DNA from: Pseudomonas sp. | GTDB taxonomy: Bacteria > Pseudomonadota > Gammaproteobacteria > Pseudomonadales > Pseudomonadaceae | Length of the DNA stretch: 51,000 nt | Assembly: GCA_003488145.1 (NCBI GenBank) | Contig: DNMQ01000439.1 | Location: 1-51,000, forward strand | Reading direction: 5' to 3' | Shown here: positions 7,811 to 16,549 of the stretch, piece after piece | How the letters are laid out: every line of letters starts with the position of its first letter | How positions within the stretch are numbered: position 1 is the stretch's first letter | Notes under the pieces: generated by a model | The model's input: the letters and a program-made list of their open reading frames with translations, nothing else | Database searches by the model: none | Told to the model about the DNA's origin: nothing | Made by a program: the position numbers and the translations under genes

Positions 7811-8964
7811 AGCAGCGGCAGCCCCAGCAGGCTGCGACCGGTCCAGAGCTTGAGCAGGCCGGTGGTGGGGGTCATCACGTGCGCAGCCCGCGCGTCACGC
7901 AGCAGACGGGCGACACGACTGTTCTCGCGATAGGCCGCGCCGCCGCAAAGAGTCATCGCCTCGTTGGCCAAGCGCACTGCGGTCTCCGCCGCATCAGCCT
8001 TGCACGCCAGGATGAATGACAACGCCTCGGGGTGGGCGCCATCGCCCCGGCGTGCGGCTTCGCGCACCAGCGCGCGGGTCTTGACCAGCTCGGTCCAAAG
8101 TTCGCCATAGCGGATCTGCAGGCTTTCCACATCCCGCAGCGACTCGCCGGAATGGCTGTAATGCCGCGAGCGCAGATGCAGGCTCGCCTCGTCCAGCGCC
8201 GCCTGGGCAACGCCCAGATAGGTGCCGGCCATGGCCATGAGGAAGAACGGCGCGACCACCTCGAAGACGTACCAGACCTGATCGCCCGGCTCGCCGAGCA
8301 GGTTGCGCGCCGGCACCCGGACGCGATCGAGCTGCAGCGGCCGCGAGGAATTGCCACGCATGCCAAAGCCGGCCCAGGGCTCGAGCCAGTTCATGCCGGC
8401 ACTGCCCTGGTCGACGATCAGGCAGCTGAAATCCCCCGCCTCGGCGCCCGCCGCGACGGTGGACACGACGTAGGAGTCAGCATGGTCGCCGTTAGTAACG
8501 AACTGCTTGGTACCGTCGACCAGGAAATCTTCGCCGTCGGCATCCAGACGGGTTTCCGGCAGGTAGAAATGCGCGCCGGTGCCCCGCTCGGAGAGCGCCA
8601 GCGTGGTGATGTGCTGTCCCGCGGCGATCTCCCGCAGGTAGTGTTCGCGCTGATGCTCGGTGGCCTTGGCCGCGATCACCGCGGTCGCCACGCAATGCAT
8701 GCCGTAGCACAGCGCCGACGACGGGCAGGCGCGGGCGATGGTTTCGGTAATCACGCACAAGCCCAGCAGCCCCTGCCCCAGGCCGCCCAGTTCGCTCGGC
8801 ACTTGCAACCCGAGCAGCCCGGCGTCGCCAAGTGCTCGCAGCGAATGGGCGGGCCAGCGGCAGTCGGCATCGACCTCGGCCGCCAGCGGCGCAATGACGG
8901 TTTCAGCCAGATCGGCGGCGACGTTTTGCAATTCGACGAGCTGAACGGGTAGCAAGTGGTCCAT
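7807..8964 (-). CDS. acyl-CoA dehydrogenase family protein
   Basis: 385-residue flavoprotein from the ATG at 8964, which is preceded by an AGGAAG ribosome site; an upstream in-frame start at 9078 would add 38 residues without family character. Motifs: N-terminal helical domain (GDAGLLGLQVPSELGGLGQG), the middle-domain flavin signature LALSERGTGAHF, and the C-terminal four-helix domain containing AMTLCGGAAYRENSRVARLLRDARAAHVM. The usual catalytic glutamate region of fatty-acid enzymes is not clear, so the substrate is open; members of this branch include FMN-type monooxygenase relatives. It overlaps the hybrid kinase gene (ATGA), an uncommon pairing that may link its substrate or product to signalling. 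It is divergent from the lactonase-like gene. Confidence 0.88.
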   Translation of the reverse strand: MDHLLPVQLVELQNVAADLAETVIAPLAAEVDADCRWPAHSLRALGDAGLLGLQVPSELGGLGQGLLGLCVITETIARACPSSALCYGMHCVATAVIAAKATEHQREHYLREIAAGQHITTLALSERGTGAHFYLPETRLDADGEDFLVDGTKQFVTNGDHADSYVVSTVAAGAEAGDFSCLIVDQGSAGMNWLEPWAGFGMRGNSSRPLQLDRVRVPARNLLGEPGDQVWYVFEVVAPFFLMAMAGTYLGVAQAALDEASLHLRSRHYSHSGESLRDVESLQIRYGELWTELVKTRALVREAARRGDGAHPEALSFILACKADAAETAVRLANEAMTLCGGAAYRENSRVARLLRDARAAHVMTPTTGLLKLWTGRSLLGLPLL

Positions 8965-9084
8965 GAATCTTCCTGAATTCGCGGGTGGCTGGCGTCCGCC
9001 CAGGTGCATATCAGACCCTGACAGTCGGGTATTGTTCGAACAACGTCTTCGGGAGCGTTGGGCGCCGACGGTGGTCATAGTGGC

Positions 9085-10278
9085 ATGACATCAATGACCA
9101 CGCGCAAACGCCCCGTACTGCTTCGCCTCGCTCTCGCTCTGCTGATCGGCGCGACGCTGTCTGCCGGCGCGCGAGCCGAGACCGACGACATGCACATCCT
9201 GATCGGCAGCTACACGCACGACAGCCACAGCCCGGGCGTTCTGCGCCTGCGCTTCGATCCGGCGAAAGGTTGGATCGACCCGCAACCGCTGCAGACCCTC
9301 GCCAGCCACAATCCCTCCTGGCTGGTGCTGGACGAGCAGCGCGGGCGCCTCTATGCCACCAACGAGAACAGCCCAACGCACGCCGACCCGGTCGGTCGTG
9401 TCAGCGCTTGGCAACTCGACAGCAGCGGCGAGCACCAGCTGATCGGGCAGAACATCAGCCTGGGCGACGAACCGACCCATGCCAGCCTCAGCCATGACGG
9501 GCGCTACCTGTTCATCAGCAATTACGGGGCGCGACCGAACCCGGGCGGCAGCCTGGCGGTGATGCCGCTGGCCGAGGATGGCCGGCCACTGCCGGTCACG
9601 CAGCTTCTCGCGCATCAGTCGAGCGGCGTGCACCCCGAGAGGCAGCAGGCGGCGCATGTGCACTCCGCCGTACCGAGCCCGGACGACAAGCGCCTGCTGG
9701 TCAGCGATCTGGGCGCCGACCGGGTGTTCGTCTACCGCTACGACCCGAGGCATGCCGAACGCCCGCTGCGGCCGGATGAGCCCGCCAGCATAGAGCTGCC
9801 CGCGGGCAGTGGCCCGCGCCATCTGGTGTTCCACCCCAACGGCAAACACGCCTATCTCGCCCTGGAGCTGAGCGCCCAGGTGGCGGGCTTCGACTACACC
9901 GACGGCACCCTGACCCGCCGGCAACTGCTGGACCTCAAAGAGGCCGATAGCGAAGTACGTCATTCACCCGGCGCGATCCACACATCGGCCGATGGCCGCT
10001 TCCTCTATGTCAGCGACCGCGGCGACTACAACCACATCATCGCCTTCGCCATCGAAGCCGACGGCACGCTGCGCGAAATCCAGCGCCGCCCGAGCGAAGG
10101 TCGCGAACCACGGGAATTCGCCATCACGCCGGACGGGCGTTTCATGCTGATCGCCAATCAGCTGAGCGACAGCCTGGTGCTGCTGCGCCGCGACCCGGAC
10201 AGTGGCCTGCTGGGCGAAACGCTGCAGACCCTGACGCTCGGACGGCCGTCGGATATCAAGCTGCTCGCGCCGAACTGA
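9085..10278 (+). CDS. secreted lactonase-family (Pgl-like) seven-bladed beta-propeller protein
   Basis: 397 residues from ATG 9085 (ATG 9094 and 9058 are also in frame; no strong ribosome site decides). The N-terminus is a signal peptide (basic TTRKRP, hydrophobic LLRLALALLIGATL, cleavage near GARA), so the protein is exported. The rest matches the lactonase/6-phosphogluconolactonase (YbhE-type) propeller: ILIGSYTHDS, NPSWLVLDEQRGRLYATNE, PTHASLSHDGRYLFISNYG, HVHSAVPSPDDKRLLVSDLGADRVFVY, SGPRHLVFHPNGKHAYLALEL, SPGAIHTSADGRFLYVSDRG and GREPREFAITPDGRFMLIANQ, all typical blade repeats. A periplasmic export signal argues against a role in the cytosolic pentose pathway; a periplasmic sugar-lactone hydrolase is more likely. 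It stands alone and ends 10 bases before the convergent LafW-like gene. Confidence 0.85.
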   Translation: MTSMTTRKRPVLLRLALALLIGATLSAGARAETDDMHILIGSYTHDSHSPGVLRLRFDPAKGWIDPQPLQTLASHNPSWLVLDEQRGRLYATNENSPTHADPVGRVSAWQLDSSGEHQLIGQNISLGDEPTHASLSHDGRYLFISNYGARPNPGGSLAVMPLAEDGRPLPVTQLLAHQSSGVHPERQQAAHVHSAVPSPDDKRLLVSDLGADRVFVYRYDPRHAERPLRPDEPASIELPAGSGPRHLVFHPNGKHAYLALELSAQVAGFDYTDGTLTRRQLLDLKEADSEVRHSPGAIHTSADGRFLYVSDRGDYNHIIAFAIEADGTLREIQRRPSEGREPREFAITPDGRFMLIANQLSDSLVLLRRDPDSGLLGETLQTLTLGRPSDIKLLAPN

Positions 10279-10288
10279 AGCGCGCCGC

Positions 10289-11326
10289 TCAGGACAGCAG
10301 GCTGACCACCGCGAAGCGGCTGATGTTGGCCTGCGCCACCACTGTCTGGGTGACGGCGGCATAGCTGGACGGGCTGCGCTGCATCAGGTTGAACACCGAG
10401 TGGGAAAAATCACTGGCCCACTGCTGCTCGTCGGCATCGGCCTGGCGCGCGAGAAACTCGCGGATCTCACGCTGGCGCTGACCCAGCTGCTCGCGCAGCG
10501 CAGTGACCTTTTCCAGCCCCGCCACCACGGTATCGAGCATGCGCCGCAGTTCGCGCAGCGAGTCCAGCGATGGCTCCTCGGGAAACTTCAGCAGCTGGTC
10601 TTCCTCGCTCTGCACGCGCTGGTAACGACCTTTGGCGAACAGCTTGTCCTCGCCCTGCACCGCCAGCTGATCCTTGAGCTGCTGCCAGTCGCTCTCCCGG
10701 GCGGAAAAGCGCAACCGGCCGCTGTCGTCAAGCTCGGCACGAATGCCGGACTGGCCCAGGCTGCCGTTGAAGCGGCGCAGGATCTGCTCGTCGCTCATGT
10801 CATCGTCGAGCACCACCGCCACCGGTTCGGCCAGCTGGCGGCCGCCGCTGAACAACAGCGTTTCGCGGCCGGACTGGCGGATCGCTTCGAGGGAATCGAG
10901 CCCCTGCAGGCTGAAGCGGCTGCGCACCGGCTCGCTCAGGCGCAGCTTGAGTGTGGCATCCAGCGAGTTGGCCGAACGCTTGCTGCGTTCACGCAACAGC
11001 TGCTCCACGTCCTGCAAGGCATGGCGGATGCTATCCGCCCCCGAACCGGAGGTCGGCGAGCTGATCTCGCGGCTGAGGCTGAGCTTGAGCTGGGAAAGGC
11101 GGCCATGAAGGTCGTTCAGGTAGCTTTCCGCCGACTGCATCGAGGACAGCTGCTGGTTGAGCTGCAGGCTGAAGCTGGTGCTCTTCTTGCTCGCTACCTC
11201 GGCATGCGAGGCATCGGCCAGCACCGACGTCCGTTGCGTCGCCGCCGGGGTTTCCGGCAGCAGCGTCTGGCGACGCTCCTGGGGGTTGATCGCGGAAACA
11301 GCCGGTAGCGGCTTGCCAATCTTCAT
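10289..11326 (-). CDS. LafW-like putative hook-associated protein of the lateral flagellum
   Basis: 345-residue protein, last gene of the flgB-flgL run, 14 bases after flgL. It has no signal peptide. An N-terminal disordered part (1-45) is followed by a heptad-rich helix (about 55-120), a central segment around 150-220 that resembles the small beta inserts of hook-associated proteins (ETLLFSGGRQLAEPVAVVLDDD, then FNGSLGQSGIRAELDDSGRLRFSA), and a C-terminal helix pair ending AAVTQTVVAQANISRFAVVSLL. The helix-beta-helix plan and heptad ends look like FlgL/flagellin-class proteins. In the E. coli Flag-2 locus a gene described as a second-type hook-associated protein, lafW, occupies the slot after flgL (recalled from literature). 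Homology is inferred from position and architecture, not from an alignment. Confidence 0.55.
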   Translation of the reverse strand: MKIGKPLPAVSAINPQERRQTLLPETPAATQRTSVLADASHAEVASKKSTSFSLQLNQQLSSMQSAESYLNDLHGRLSQLKLSLSREISSPTSGSGADSIRHALQDVEQLLRERSKRSANSLDATLKLRLSEPVRSRFSLQGLDSLEAIRQSGRETLLFSGGRQLAEPVAVVLDDDMSDEQILRRFNGSLGQSGIRAELDDSGRLRFSARESDWQQLKDQLAVQGEDKLFAKGRYQRVQSEEDQLLKFPEEPSLDSLRELRRMLDTVVAGLEKVTALREQLGQRQREIREFLARQADADEQQWASDFSHSVFNLMQRSPSSYAAVTQTVVAQANISRFAVVSLLS

Positions 11327-11340
11327 CAGGCTTCCTCGCC

Positions 11341-12249
11341 TCAGAGCATGCCGAACAGGGTCAGGCCGTTGATCTTCATGTAGGTTTTCTGGGTGGCCTG
11401 CAAGGACAGCTGGTAGTTGTTCAGGTCGATGCTGGCGCCGGCGTAATCCAGTCGCGACAGTTCGCCATCGATCTTCTGGTTCACCAGCGAGACGTCCTCG
11501 TTGCTGCTGCCGAGCAGAGTCAGGGTGTTCTGCCGCCCGCCGAGATCGGTGACCGCGCCGAGCAGCCTGCCGTGGGTGGCGTCGAGGCTGTCCATGCTCG
11601 CGGCGATCTGTGCGCGAACGGCCGGGTCGCTCGAATCCAGCGCCGGGTCCTTGAGCGTCTGCACCAGGCTGCGCAGCTCGTTGAGCATGCCGACCCCGGC
11701 GCCGAATATCTGCGCCGCGGTGACGTTCTCTTCCACCAGCACGCCGTTGGCCACCGCGGCCTGGCGATGCTGGTCGTTACCCTGCATGACGTAGACACCG
11801 CCAACCAGGGCGATCGCCGGCTGGTTGGAGCGCGTGCCGGAGAACAGGTAGCGGCCCTCCTCGTCGCGCACATTGGCGAAGCTGAGCACGGTGCCTTCGA
11901 GGGTTTCCAGCTCGTCGGCGATGGCCGACAGGTCCTCGTCGGTGTTGCTGCCGTTGGCCGCCCACAGCAGCAGGTCACGGATGCTCAGCATGCTGTCGGA
12001 AGCCGCCTTGAGATTGGCTTCCTGCTTGGACAGGTTGCCGGAGACGTTGGCGATGTTGGTGCGGTACTGCGTCAGGCTGGCTTCCTCGCGCTGGATGCGC
12101 AGCACGCGGACCGCCGAGATCGGGTCGTCGGATGGCACCAGCATGCGCTCGCCACTGGCCATCTGTTGCATCAGCTTGCCGAGTTTCTCGGAGCTGTTGT
12201 TCAGCGAACCGTGCATGGTGGCGGTGATCTGGGCGTTGGAAATGCGCAT
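11341..12249 (-). CDS. flgL: lateral flagellar hook-filament junction protein FlgL (HAP3)
   Basis: 302 residues, normal for FlgL. It joins the hook to the filament, binding FlgK below and flagellin above, and is secreted through the flagellar export apparatus. The N-terminus MRISNAQITATMHGSLNNSSEKLGK and the motif MQQMASGERMLVPSDDPISAVRVL are the conserved flagellin-class start; the C-terminal LSRLDYAGASIDLNNYQLSLQATQKTYMKINGLTLFGML is the matching end helix. It is preceded by flgK (21-base gap) and followed by the LafW-like gene (14 bases) in the same unit. It is assigned to the lateral rather than a polar system because it lies in a locus with lafK, H+-type motAB and short flagellins. Confidence 0.93.
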   Translation of the reverse strand: MRISNAQITATMHGSLNNSSEKLGKLMQQMASGERMLVPSDDPISAVRVLRIQREEASLTQYRTNIANVSGNLSKQEANLKAASDSMLSIRDLLLWAANGSNTDEDLSAIADELETLEGTVLSFANVRDEEGRYLFSGTRSNQPAIALVGGVYVMQGNDQHRQAAVANGVLVEENVTAAQIFGAGVGMLNELRSLVQTLKDPALDSSDPAVRAQIAASMDSLDATHGRLLGAVTDLGGRQNTLTLLGSSNEDVSLVNQKIDGELSRLDYAGASIDLNNYQLSLQATQKTYMKINGLTLFGML

Positions 12250-12270
12250 GGTGTCTTCTCGTCAGTCGGC

Positions 12271-13650
12271 TCAGAACATTGCCAGTACGGCGTTGAACAG
12301 GTCGTTGGAGATGCTGATGACCTTCATGTTGGCCTGATAGGCCTGCTCGTAGGCCATCAGGTTGACCGCTTCCTCGTCCAGGTTCACCGCGCTGACACTG
12401 TCGCGCTGGGCCTGGGCCTGCTCGGCGACGACGGTGGCAGCGGCGAGGTCGGCCTGGTTCTGCCGGCTGGCACTGCCGACGCGGCCGACCAGGCCGGCGT
12501 AGGCATCGTTGAGGGGGACATCGCTGCCGGCCACGTTGACTTTGGCCGACTTGAGCTCCAGCAGAGCCAGCAGGTTCTCGTTGTTGCCGACCTCGCCCGT
12601 GCCGCTCTGCCCGGCGGAGGAGAAGGCCAGCTGTTCCGGAGCCAGCGCCGTCACCGCAAGCATGCCGCTGGTGCTGCCGGGGGTGTAGACGAACAGCGGC
12701 TGGCCGGGATCGCCATTCAGGTCGAAGCCGCCGGCCAGGGTGTCGTTGACGCTCTGCGCCAGGGCCGCAGCCATGTCGTGCAGGTCGTCCTGGGCCGGCC
12801 GCAGCGCGCCGTACTCCATGTCGTAGAGCGCGCCGAGCGAGCCGCCGATGCCATCCTGCACCAGCGGGAAGGTGGTCTTGGCGAACACCAGGGCCAGCTC
12901 TTGTTCGCCGGCCAGGTTCTGCTCGACCGTCAGTTGCCCCGCGCTACCGCCGGCGACCAGCGGCTGGCCGTTGGCCAGGGACACGGTCAGCGTGCCGTCG
13001 GCGACCTCCTGCACACGGATGCCGGCGTACTGGCTGAGGTCCTTGATCAGGTTCTCGCGGTAGTCGCGCAGCGTGGCGGTATCGCGCCCGGCCGACTCCA
13101 TCTTGAGGATTTCCACGTTCAGCTCGGCGATGTTGTCGGACAGCCCGTTGATCTCCGCAACCATTGCCACGCGCTGGCCCTGCAGGGCGTTGAGCTGGGT
13201 GCCGATGTTGCTGTTCAGGCCGTTGAAGCGCTGCGCCAGCTGCTTGGCCTCACCGATGATCTGCTGACGCAGGGGAATGGATTCTGGCGTGGAGCTGGCC
13301 TCGCTGAGCGCGGCGAAGAAATTGTCCAGGCCGACGCTGACGCTGGAGCCTTCGCTGTGGATCAGGCCTTCCAGCGCCGAAAGGTACTGCTGGCTGGTGC
13401 CGTAGTAGTTCTTGTCGGTGCTGGCGCGCCAGAGCTGCTGGTTCTGGAAATCGTTGGACAGCCGGCGAATGCTGCTGACCTGCACGCCACCGCCGATGCT
13501 GGTGGCGGTCTGCCCGCCGACCGAATGCAGTTCCGGGCCGAGGCGGCTGAAGCCGGGCGTGTTGACGTTGGCAATATTCTGCCCGGTCGCGGTTAGGGCG
13601 ATCTGCGAGGCGCGGACGCCGCTGTAGCCAATCTGACTCAAGACACTCAC
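12271..13650 (-). CDS. flgK: lateral flagellar hook-associated protein FlgK (HAP1)
   Basis: 459 residues, shorter than the roughly 550-680 of polar FlgK proteins, as is common in lateral systems. N-terminal rod/hook motif: GVRASQIALTATGQNIANVNTPGFSRLGPEL; the C-terminal helix NLDEEAVNLMAYEQAYQANMKVISISNDLFNAVLAMF is the conserved HAP1 end. The protein forms the first junction ring above the hook and is exported without a cleaved signal. The ATG at 13650 overlaps the flgJ stop (ATGA), so translation is coupled. The shorter middle domain suggests a reduced surface-exposed part. Confidence 0.93.
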   Translation of the reverse strand: MSVLSQIGYSGVRASQIALTATGQNIANVNTPGFSRLGPELHSVGGQTATSIGGGVQVSSIRRLSNDFQNQQLWRASTDKNYYGTSQQYLSALEGLIHSEGSSVSVGLDNFFAALSEASSTPESIPLRQQIIGEAKQLAQRFNGLNSNIGTQLNALQGQRVAMVAEINGLSDNIAELNVEILKMESAGRDTATLRDYRENLIKDLSQYAGIRVQEVADGTLTVSLANGQPLVAGGSAGQLTVEQNLAGEQELALVFAKTTFPLVQDGIGGSLGALYDMEYGALRPAQDDLHDMAAALAQSVNDTLAGGFDLNGDPGQPLFVYTPGSTSGMLAVTALAPEQLAFSSAGQSGTGEVGNNENLLALLELKSAKVNVAGSDVPLNDAYAGLVGRVGSASRQNQADLAAATVVAEQAQAQRDSVSAVNLDEEAVNLMAYEQAYQANMKVISISNDLFNAVLAMF

Positions 13651-14759
13651 GACAGCACTTCCTTCGAATCGATGCGGATCGGTTGGGCGAACGCCACGGA
13701 GAGATGGCGCGCGACGACCGGTGGTTGTCTATCCAAGGCGACTGCCGCGGGCGGCTCATTAAGCGCAACGGATGCCGGCTGTTGCGTGCCGATGCGCTTG
13801 CCCTCCAGCGTGGCCAGCATTTGCCCGCGGGACAGTCGCTCGGCGGTGCCCAGGCTGGCCTGCGCCGCCGGCGACCGGCCGGCCGGCTGTAGCGCGGCCT
13901 GCGGCTCGCGCGGCTGGCTGTTGGCGGCCTGCAGGTCCTTGAGGATGTTGCGCGTGTAGTCGCGGGTTTCCTGGTAGGGAATCTTCTGGATCCAGTTCGC
14001 CGCATCGATCTCGCCGCGGCGCGGATCGCCATGCTGCTTCAACCACTCGTCGACCTTGCCGGGGCCGGCGTTGTAGGCGGCCAGCGCCAGCGCCTCATGG
14101 CCGTCGTAGCGCTCGAGCATCTTGTTCAGGTAGGCGCTGCCGAGGCGCTTGTTGTACTCGGCATCGCGGGTCAGGCGCGCCTCGTCGAAGGGCAGGCCGA
14201 GTTCGGCGGCCATGTCGCGGGCGGTGCCGGGCATCAGCTGCATCAGCCCGCGGGCGCCCTTGGGCGAGACGGCGGCGACGTTGCCGCTGGACTCGTGCTT
14301 GATGACGCTGTCGACCAGCGCACGAAAGCCGGCCTTGCCCGCCGACCAGGCGCTGTCCAGCGCTTCGACGCCGCGCTGCCAGGTGCCGCGCAGGGCATGC
14401 TGGCCGCCCTGCCCGACACTGGCCAGGCCCAGTGCCGCAGGTGCCGGCGCGGTGCCGTCGCGGCCGCCGGAGAGCTGCTGCACCAGCATGTCGGCGATCC
14501 CGGTCTGGCGCTTGCCGGCCAGGGTTTCGGCCAGCACTTCGTCGTAGAAGTCGCGCATGGTATCCAGCTCGCGGCTGCGCATCGGGTTGCCGGCCGAGAG
14601 CACGTCGCCGGCCTTGCGCATCTGCTTGAGGATCTGCTGCAGAAACATGGCCTCGAACTGCTCGGAAACCATTTCCAGCTGCTGGCGGCGCGCGGCGCTG
14701 GGGCCGTCGCTGCGCGCACGCATGGCATTGAGGTGGTGCGGTAGGGAAACGATGCTCAT
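13647..14759 (-). CDS. flgJ: FlgJ rod-assembly protein with fused SLT (lytic transglycosylase) domain
   Basis: 370 residues. The N-terminal 20-100 is the FlgJ rod-binding domain (SEQFEAMFLQQILKQMRKAGD, SRELDTMRDFYDEVLAETLAG). Residues about 140-275 form an SLT/GH23 lytic transglycosylase domain: catalytic Glu156 in VIKHESSGN, the GARGLMQLMPGTA loop (169-180) and AYNAGPGKVDEWL (228-240). Well-studied gamma-proteobacterial FlgJ proteins carry instead a GH73 glucosaminidase. The last 95 residues are a Pro/Ala-rich tail of unknown use. The protein would open the peptidoglycan for the growing rod. It lies 8 bases after flgI, and its stop overlaps the flgK start. The SLT call rests on visible motifs and is firm; the usual GH73 alternative is not supported. 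Confidence 0.92.
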   Translation of the reverse strand: MSIVSLPHHLNAMRARSDGPSAARRQQLEMVSEQFEAMFLQQILKQMRKAGDVLSAGNPMRSRELDTMRDFYDEVLAETLAGKRQTGIADMLVQQLSGGRDGTAPAPAALGLASVGQGGQHALRGTWQRGVEALDSAWSAGKAGFRALVDSVIKHESSGNVAAVSPKGARGLMQLMPGTARDMAAELGLPFDEARLTRDAEYNKRLGSAYLNKMLERYDGHEALALAAYNAGPGKVDEWLKQHGDPRRGEIDAANWIQKIPYQETRDYTRNILKDLQAANSQPREPQAALQPAGRSPAAQASLGTAERLSRGQMLATLEGKRIGTQQPASVALNEPPAAVALDRQPPVVARHLSVAFAQPIRIDSKEVLS

Positions 14760-14767
14760 GGCCAGCC

Positions 14768-15865
14768 TTACATCACGATCAATTCGGCGTTCAGTGCGCC
14801 GGCGCGCTCCAGCGACTGGAGGATGCTCATCACATCATCCGGGGTCGCGCCCAGGCTGTTGATGGTGCTGATGATGCTTTCCAGGCTGGCGCCTTCCGGC
14901 CACTTGAACATGGCCTTGCGGTCCTGCTCGACGGCCACGTCGGACTGCGGTGTAACCACGGTGTCGCCACCGGCGAACGCGTTCGGCTGGCTGACTTGCG
15001 GCCGCTCACTGATGGTCACCGTGAGCGAGCCATGGGCCACCGCCGCGGCCTTCACCCGCACGCCTTCGCCGACCACCACGGTGCCGGTGCGGCTGTTGAA
15101 CACGACCTTCGGCCGCACACGACCTTCTTCGACGTCCAGGCGTTCGAGCATGGCCATGAAGCTCATGCGCTGGGTGCTGGTGACCGGCGCACGAATCGAA
15201 ATCTTGGTGGCATTGAGCGCAGTGGCGGTGCCCTTTCCGAAGTAGCCATCGACCGCATCGACCACCCGAGTGACGGTCTGGAAGCTCGGCTGCCGCACGT
15301 TGAGCATCACCTCCGGGCGCTCGGTGAAGTCGGTGGGAATCATCCGCTCCACCGTCGCGCCGTTGGGGATCAGCCCGCTGTTGGAGGTGTTGATCGCCAC
15401 CTTGGAACCACTGGCACCCTCGGCATTCACTCCGCCGACCACCAGCGCGCCCTGGGCCACGGCATAGATTTCGCCGTCGACGCCCTGCAGCGGGGTCATC
15501 AGCAGCTGGCCGCCGCGCAGGCTCTTGGCATCACCCAGCGACGACACGGTGACGTCGACGCTCTGCCCCGGGCTGTAGGACGGCGGCAGCGTGGCGGTAA
15601 CGGTCACCGCAGCGACGTTCTTCAGCTTCGGATCGACGTTCGGCGGCAGGTTCACACCGAACTGCTTGATCATGTTGGTCACCGACTGGCTGGTGAACTT
15701 CACCTGGTTCTTGTCACCGGTGCCATCCAGGCCGACCACCAGGCCGTAGCCGATCAGCTGGTTGCCACGGATGCCCTCGATATCCACCAGGTCCATCAGC
15801 GGCACGGCCTGCGCCGGCAGTTGCCAGGACAGCGCGACGGCGGCGAGAAACAGCTTCACACGCAT
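14768..15865 (-). CDS. flgI: flagellar P-ring protein FlgI
   Basis: 365 residues from the ATG at 15865, which gives a clean Sec signal peptide (MRVKLFLAAVALSWQLPAQA) and a GGAAG ribosome site; a GTG 15 bases upstream is a weaker option. Mature part shows LMDLVDIEGIRGNQLIGYGLVVGLDGTGD, the hallmark of FlgI, and ends SILQSLERAGALNAELIVM. It forms the periplasmic ring in the peptidoglycan layer with FlgA as chaperone. It sits between flgH (15-base gap) and flgJ. Length and motifs are normal for the family, and nothing is unusual. Confidence 0.95.
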   Translation of the reverse strand: MRVKLFLAAVALSWQLPAQAVPLMDLVDIEGIRGNQLIGYGLVVGLDGTGDKNQVKFTSQSVTNMIKQFGVNLPPNVDPKLKNVAAVTVTATLPPSYSPGQSVDVTVSSLGDAKSLRGGQLLMTPLQGVDGEIYAVAQGALVVGGVNAEGASGSKVAINTSNSGLIPNGATVERMIPTDFTERPEVMLNVRQPSFQTVTRVVDAVDGYFGKGTATALNATKISIRAPVTSTQRMSFMAMLERLDVEEGRVRPKVVFNSRTGTVVVGEGVRVKAAAVAHGSLTVTISERPQVSQPNAFAGGDTVVTPQSDVAVEQDRKAMFKWPEGASLESIISTINSLGATPDDVMSILQSLERAGALNAELIVM

Positions 15866-15880
15866 CGGGAGAACTTCCAC

Positions 15881-16549
15881 TTAGAGGGGGAACAGCGGGT
15901 GGGCGAAAAAGCGCGTCAGCCAGCCGGCCGAGTTGCTGTCGTTGAGCACGCCGCGGCCGGCGTAGGAGATCCGTGCGTTGGCGACGTTCTGCGAGGACAC
16001 CTGGTTGAAGCGGTTGATGTCGTCCATGCGCACCAGCCCGGCGAGGCGGATGTACTCGTCGCCCTGGTTCAGCCGCAGCGCCTTCTCGCCCTTGACCAGT
16101 AACGTGCCGTTGGGCAGCACGCGGTGCACGGTGACGGCGATCGAGCCGCGCAGGGTGTTCTGCTGCGAGCTCTTGGCCGAGCCGCTGAAGTCGCGCTCGG
16201 CCGAGGCCGAGGTCTCGACGTCCGGGTAGGTCTTGCCGAGTACGGTGGGCACGCCGACGCCGACGCTGGACTGCTTGCCGAAGCTGGTGCCGGCGCTCTT
16301 GCTCGACTGGGTCGATTCGTCCAGCACGATGGTGAGGATGTCGCCGACCCGCACCGCGCGCTTGTCGCTCACCAGCGAGCCACCGTAGCCGGAACGGAAC
16401 AGACCGCCGCCGGTGGCCGGCGGCAGGCTGTAGTCGAGTTCCAGCGGTTCGTACTCGCTGGAATCCTCGTCCGGCAGCAGCTCGTCGAAACTGGCGCAGC
16501 CGCCGAGCAGCAGCGCGGCGAGCAGAAGGGCGATCGGCTTCATCGGCAT
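15881..16549 (-). CDS. flgH: flagellar L-ring lipoprotein FlgH
   Basis: 222 residues. The lipobox LLLGGC places the lipidated cysteine at residue 18, followed by ASFDELLPDED. Core motifs include GGLFRSGYGGSLVSDKRAVRVGDILTIVLDEST and the C-terminal GLVRMDDINRFNQVSSQNVANARISYAGRG, all typical of FlgH, which builds the outer-membrane ring around the rod. The ATG at 16549 overlaps the flgG stop (ATGA); an ATG two codons later also exists. The reading frame stays open far upstream through flgG, but that extension is only a high-GC artefact. Confidence 0.95.
   Translation of the reverse strand: MPMKPIALLLAALLLGGCASFDELLPDEDSSEYEPLELDYSLPPATGGGLFRSGYGGSLVSDKRAVRVGDILTIVLDESTQSSKSAGTSFGKQSSVGVGVPTVLGKTYPDVETSASAERDFSGSAKSSQQNTLRGSIAVTVHRVLPNGTLLVKGEKALRLNQGDEYIRLAGLVRMDDINRFNQVSSQNVANARISYAGRGVLNDSNSAGWLTRFFAHPLFPL

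Noticed and set aside
11572-13596. 674-codon open frame on the plus strand opposite flgL and flgK
   Set aside because: It is a high-GC shadow: antisense to two clearly conserved genes, low-complexity Gly/Val/Gln/His composition, no domain.
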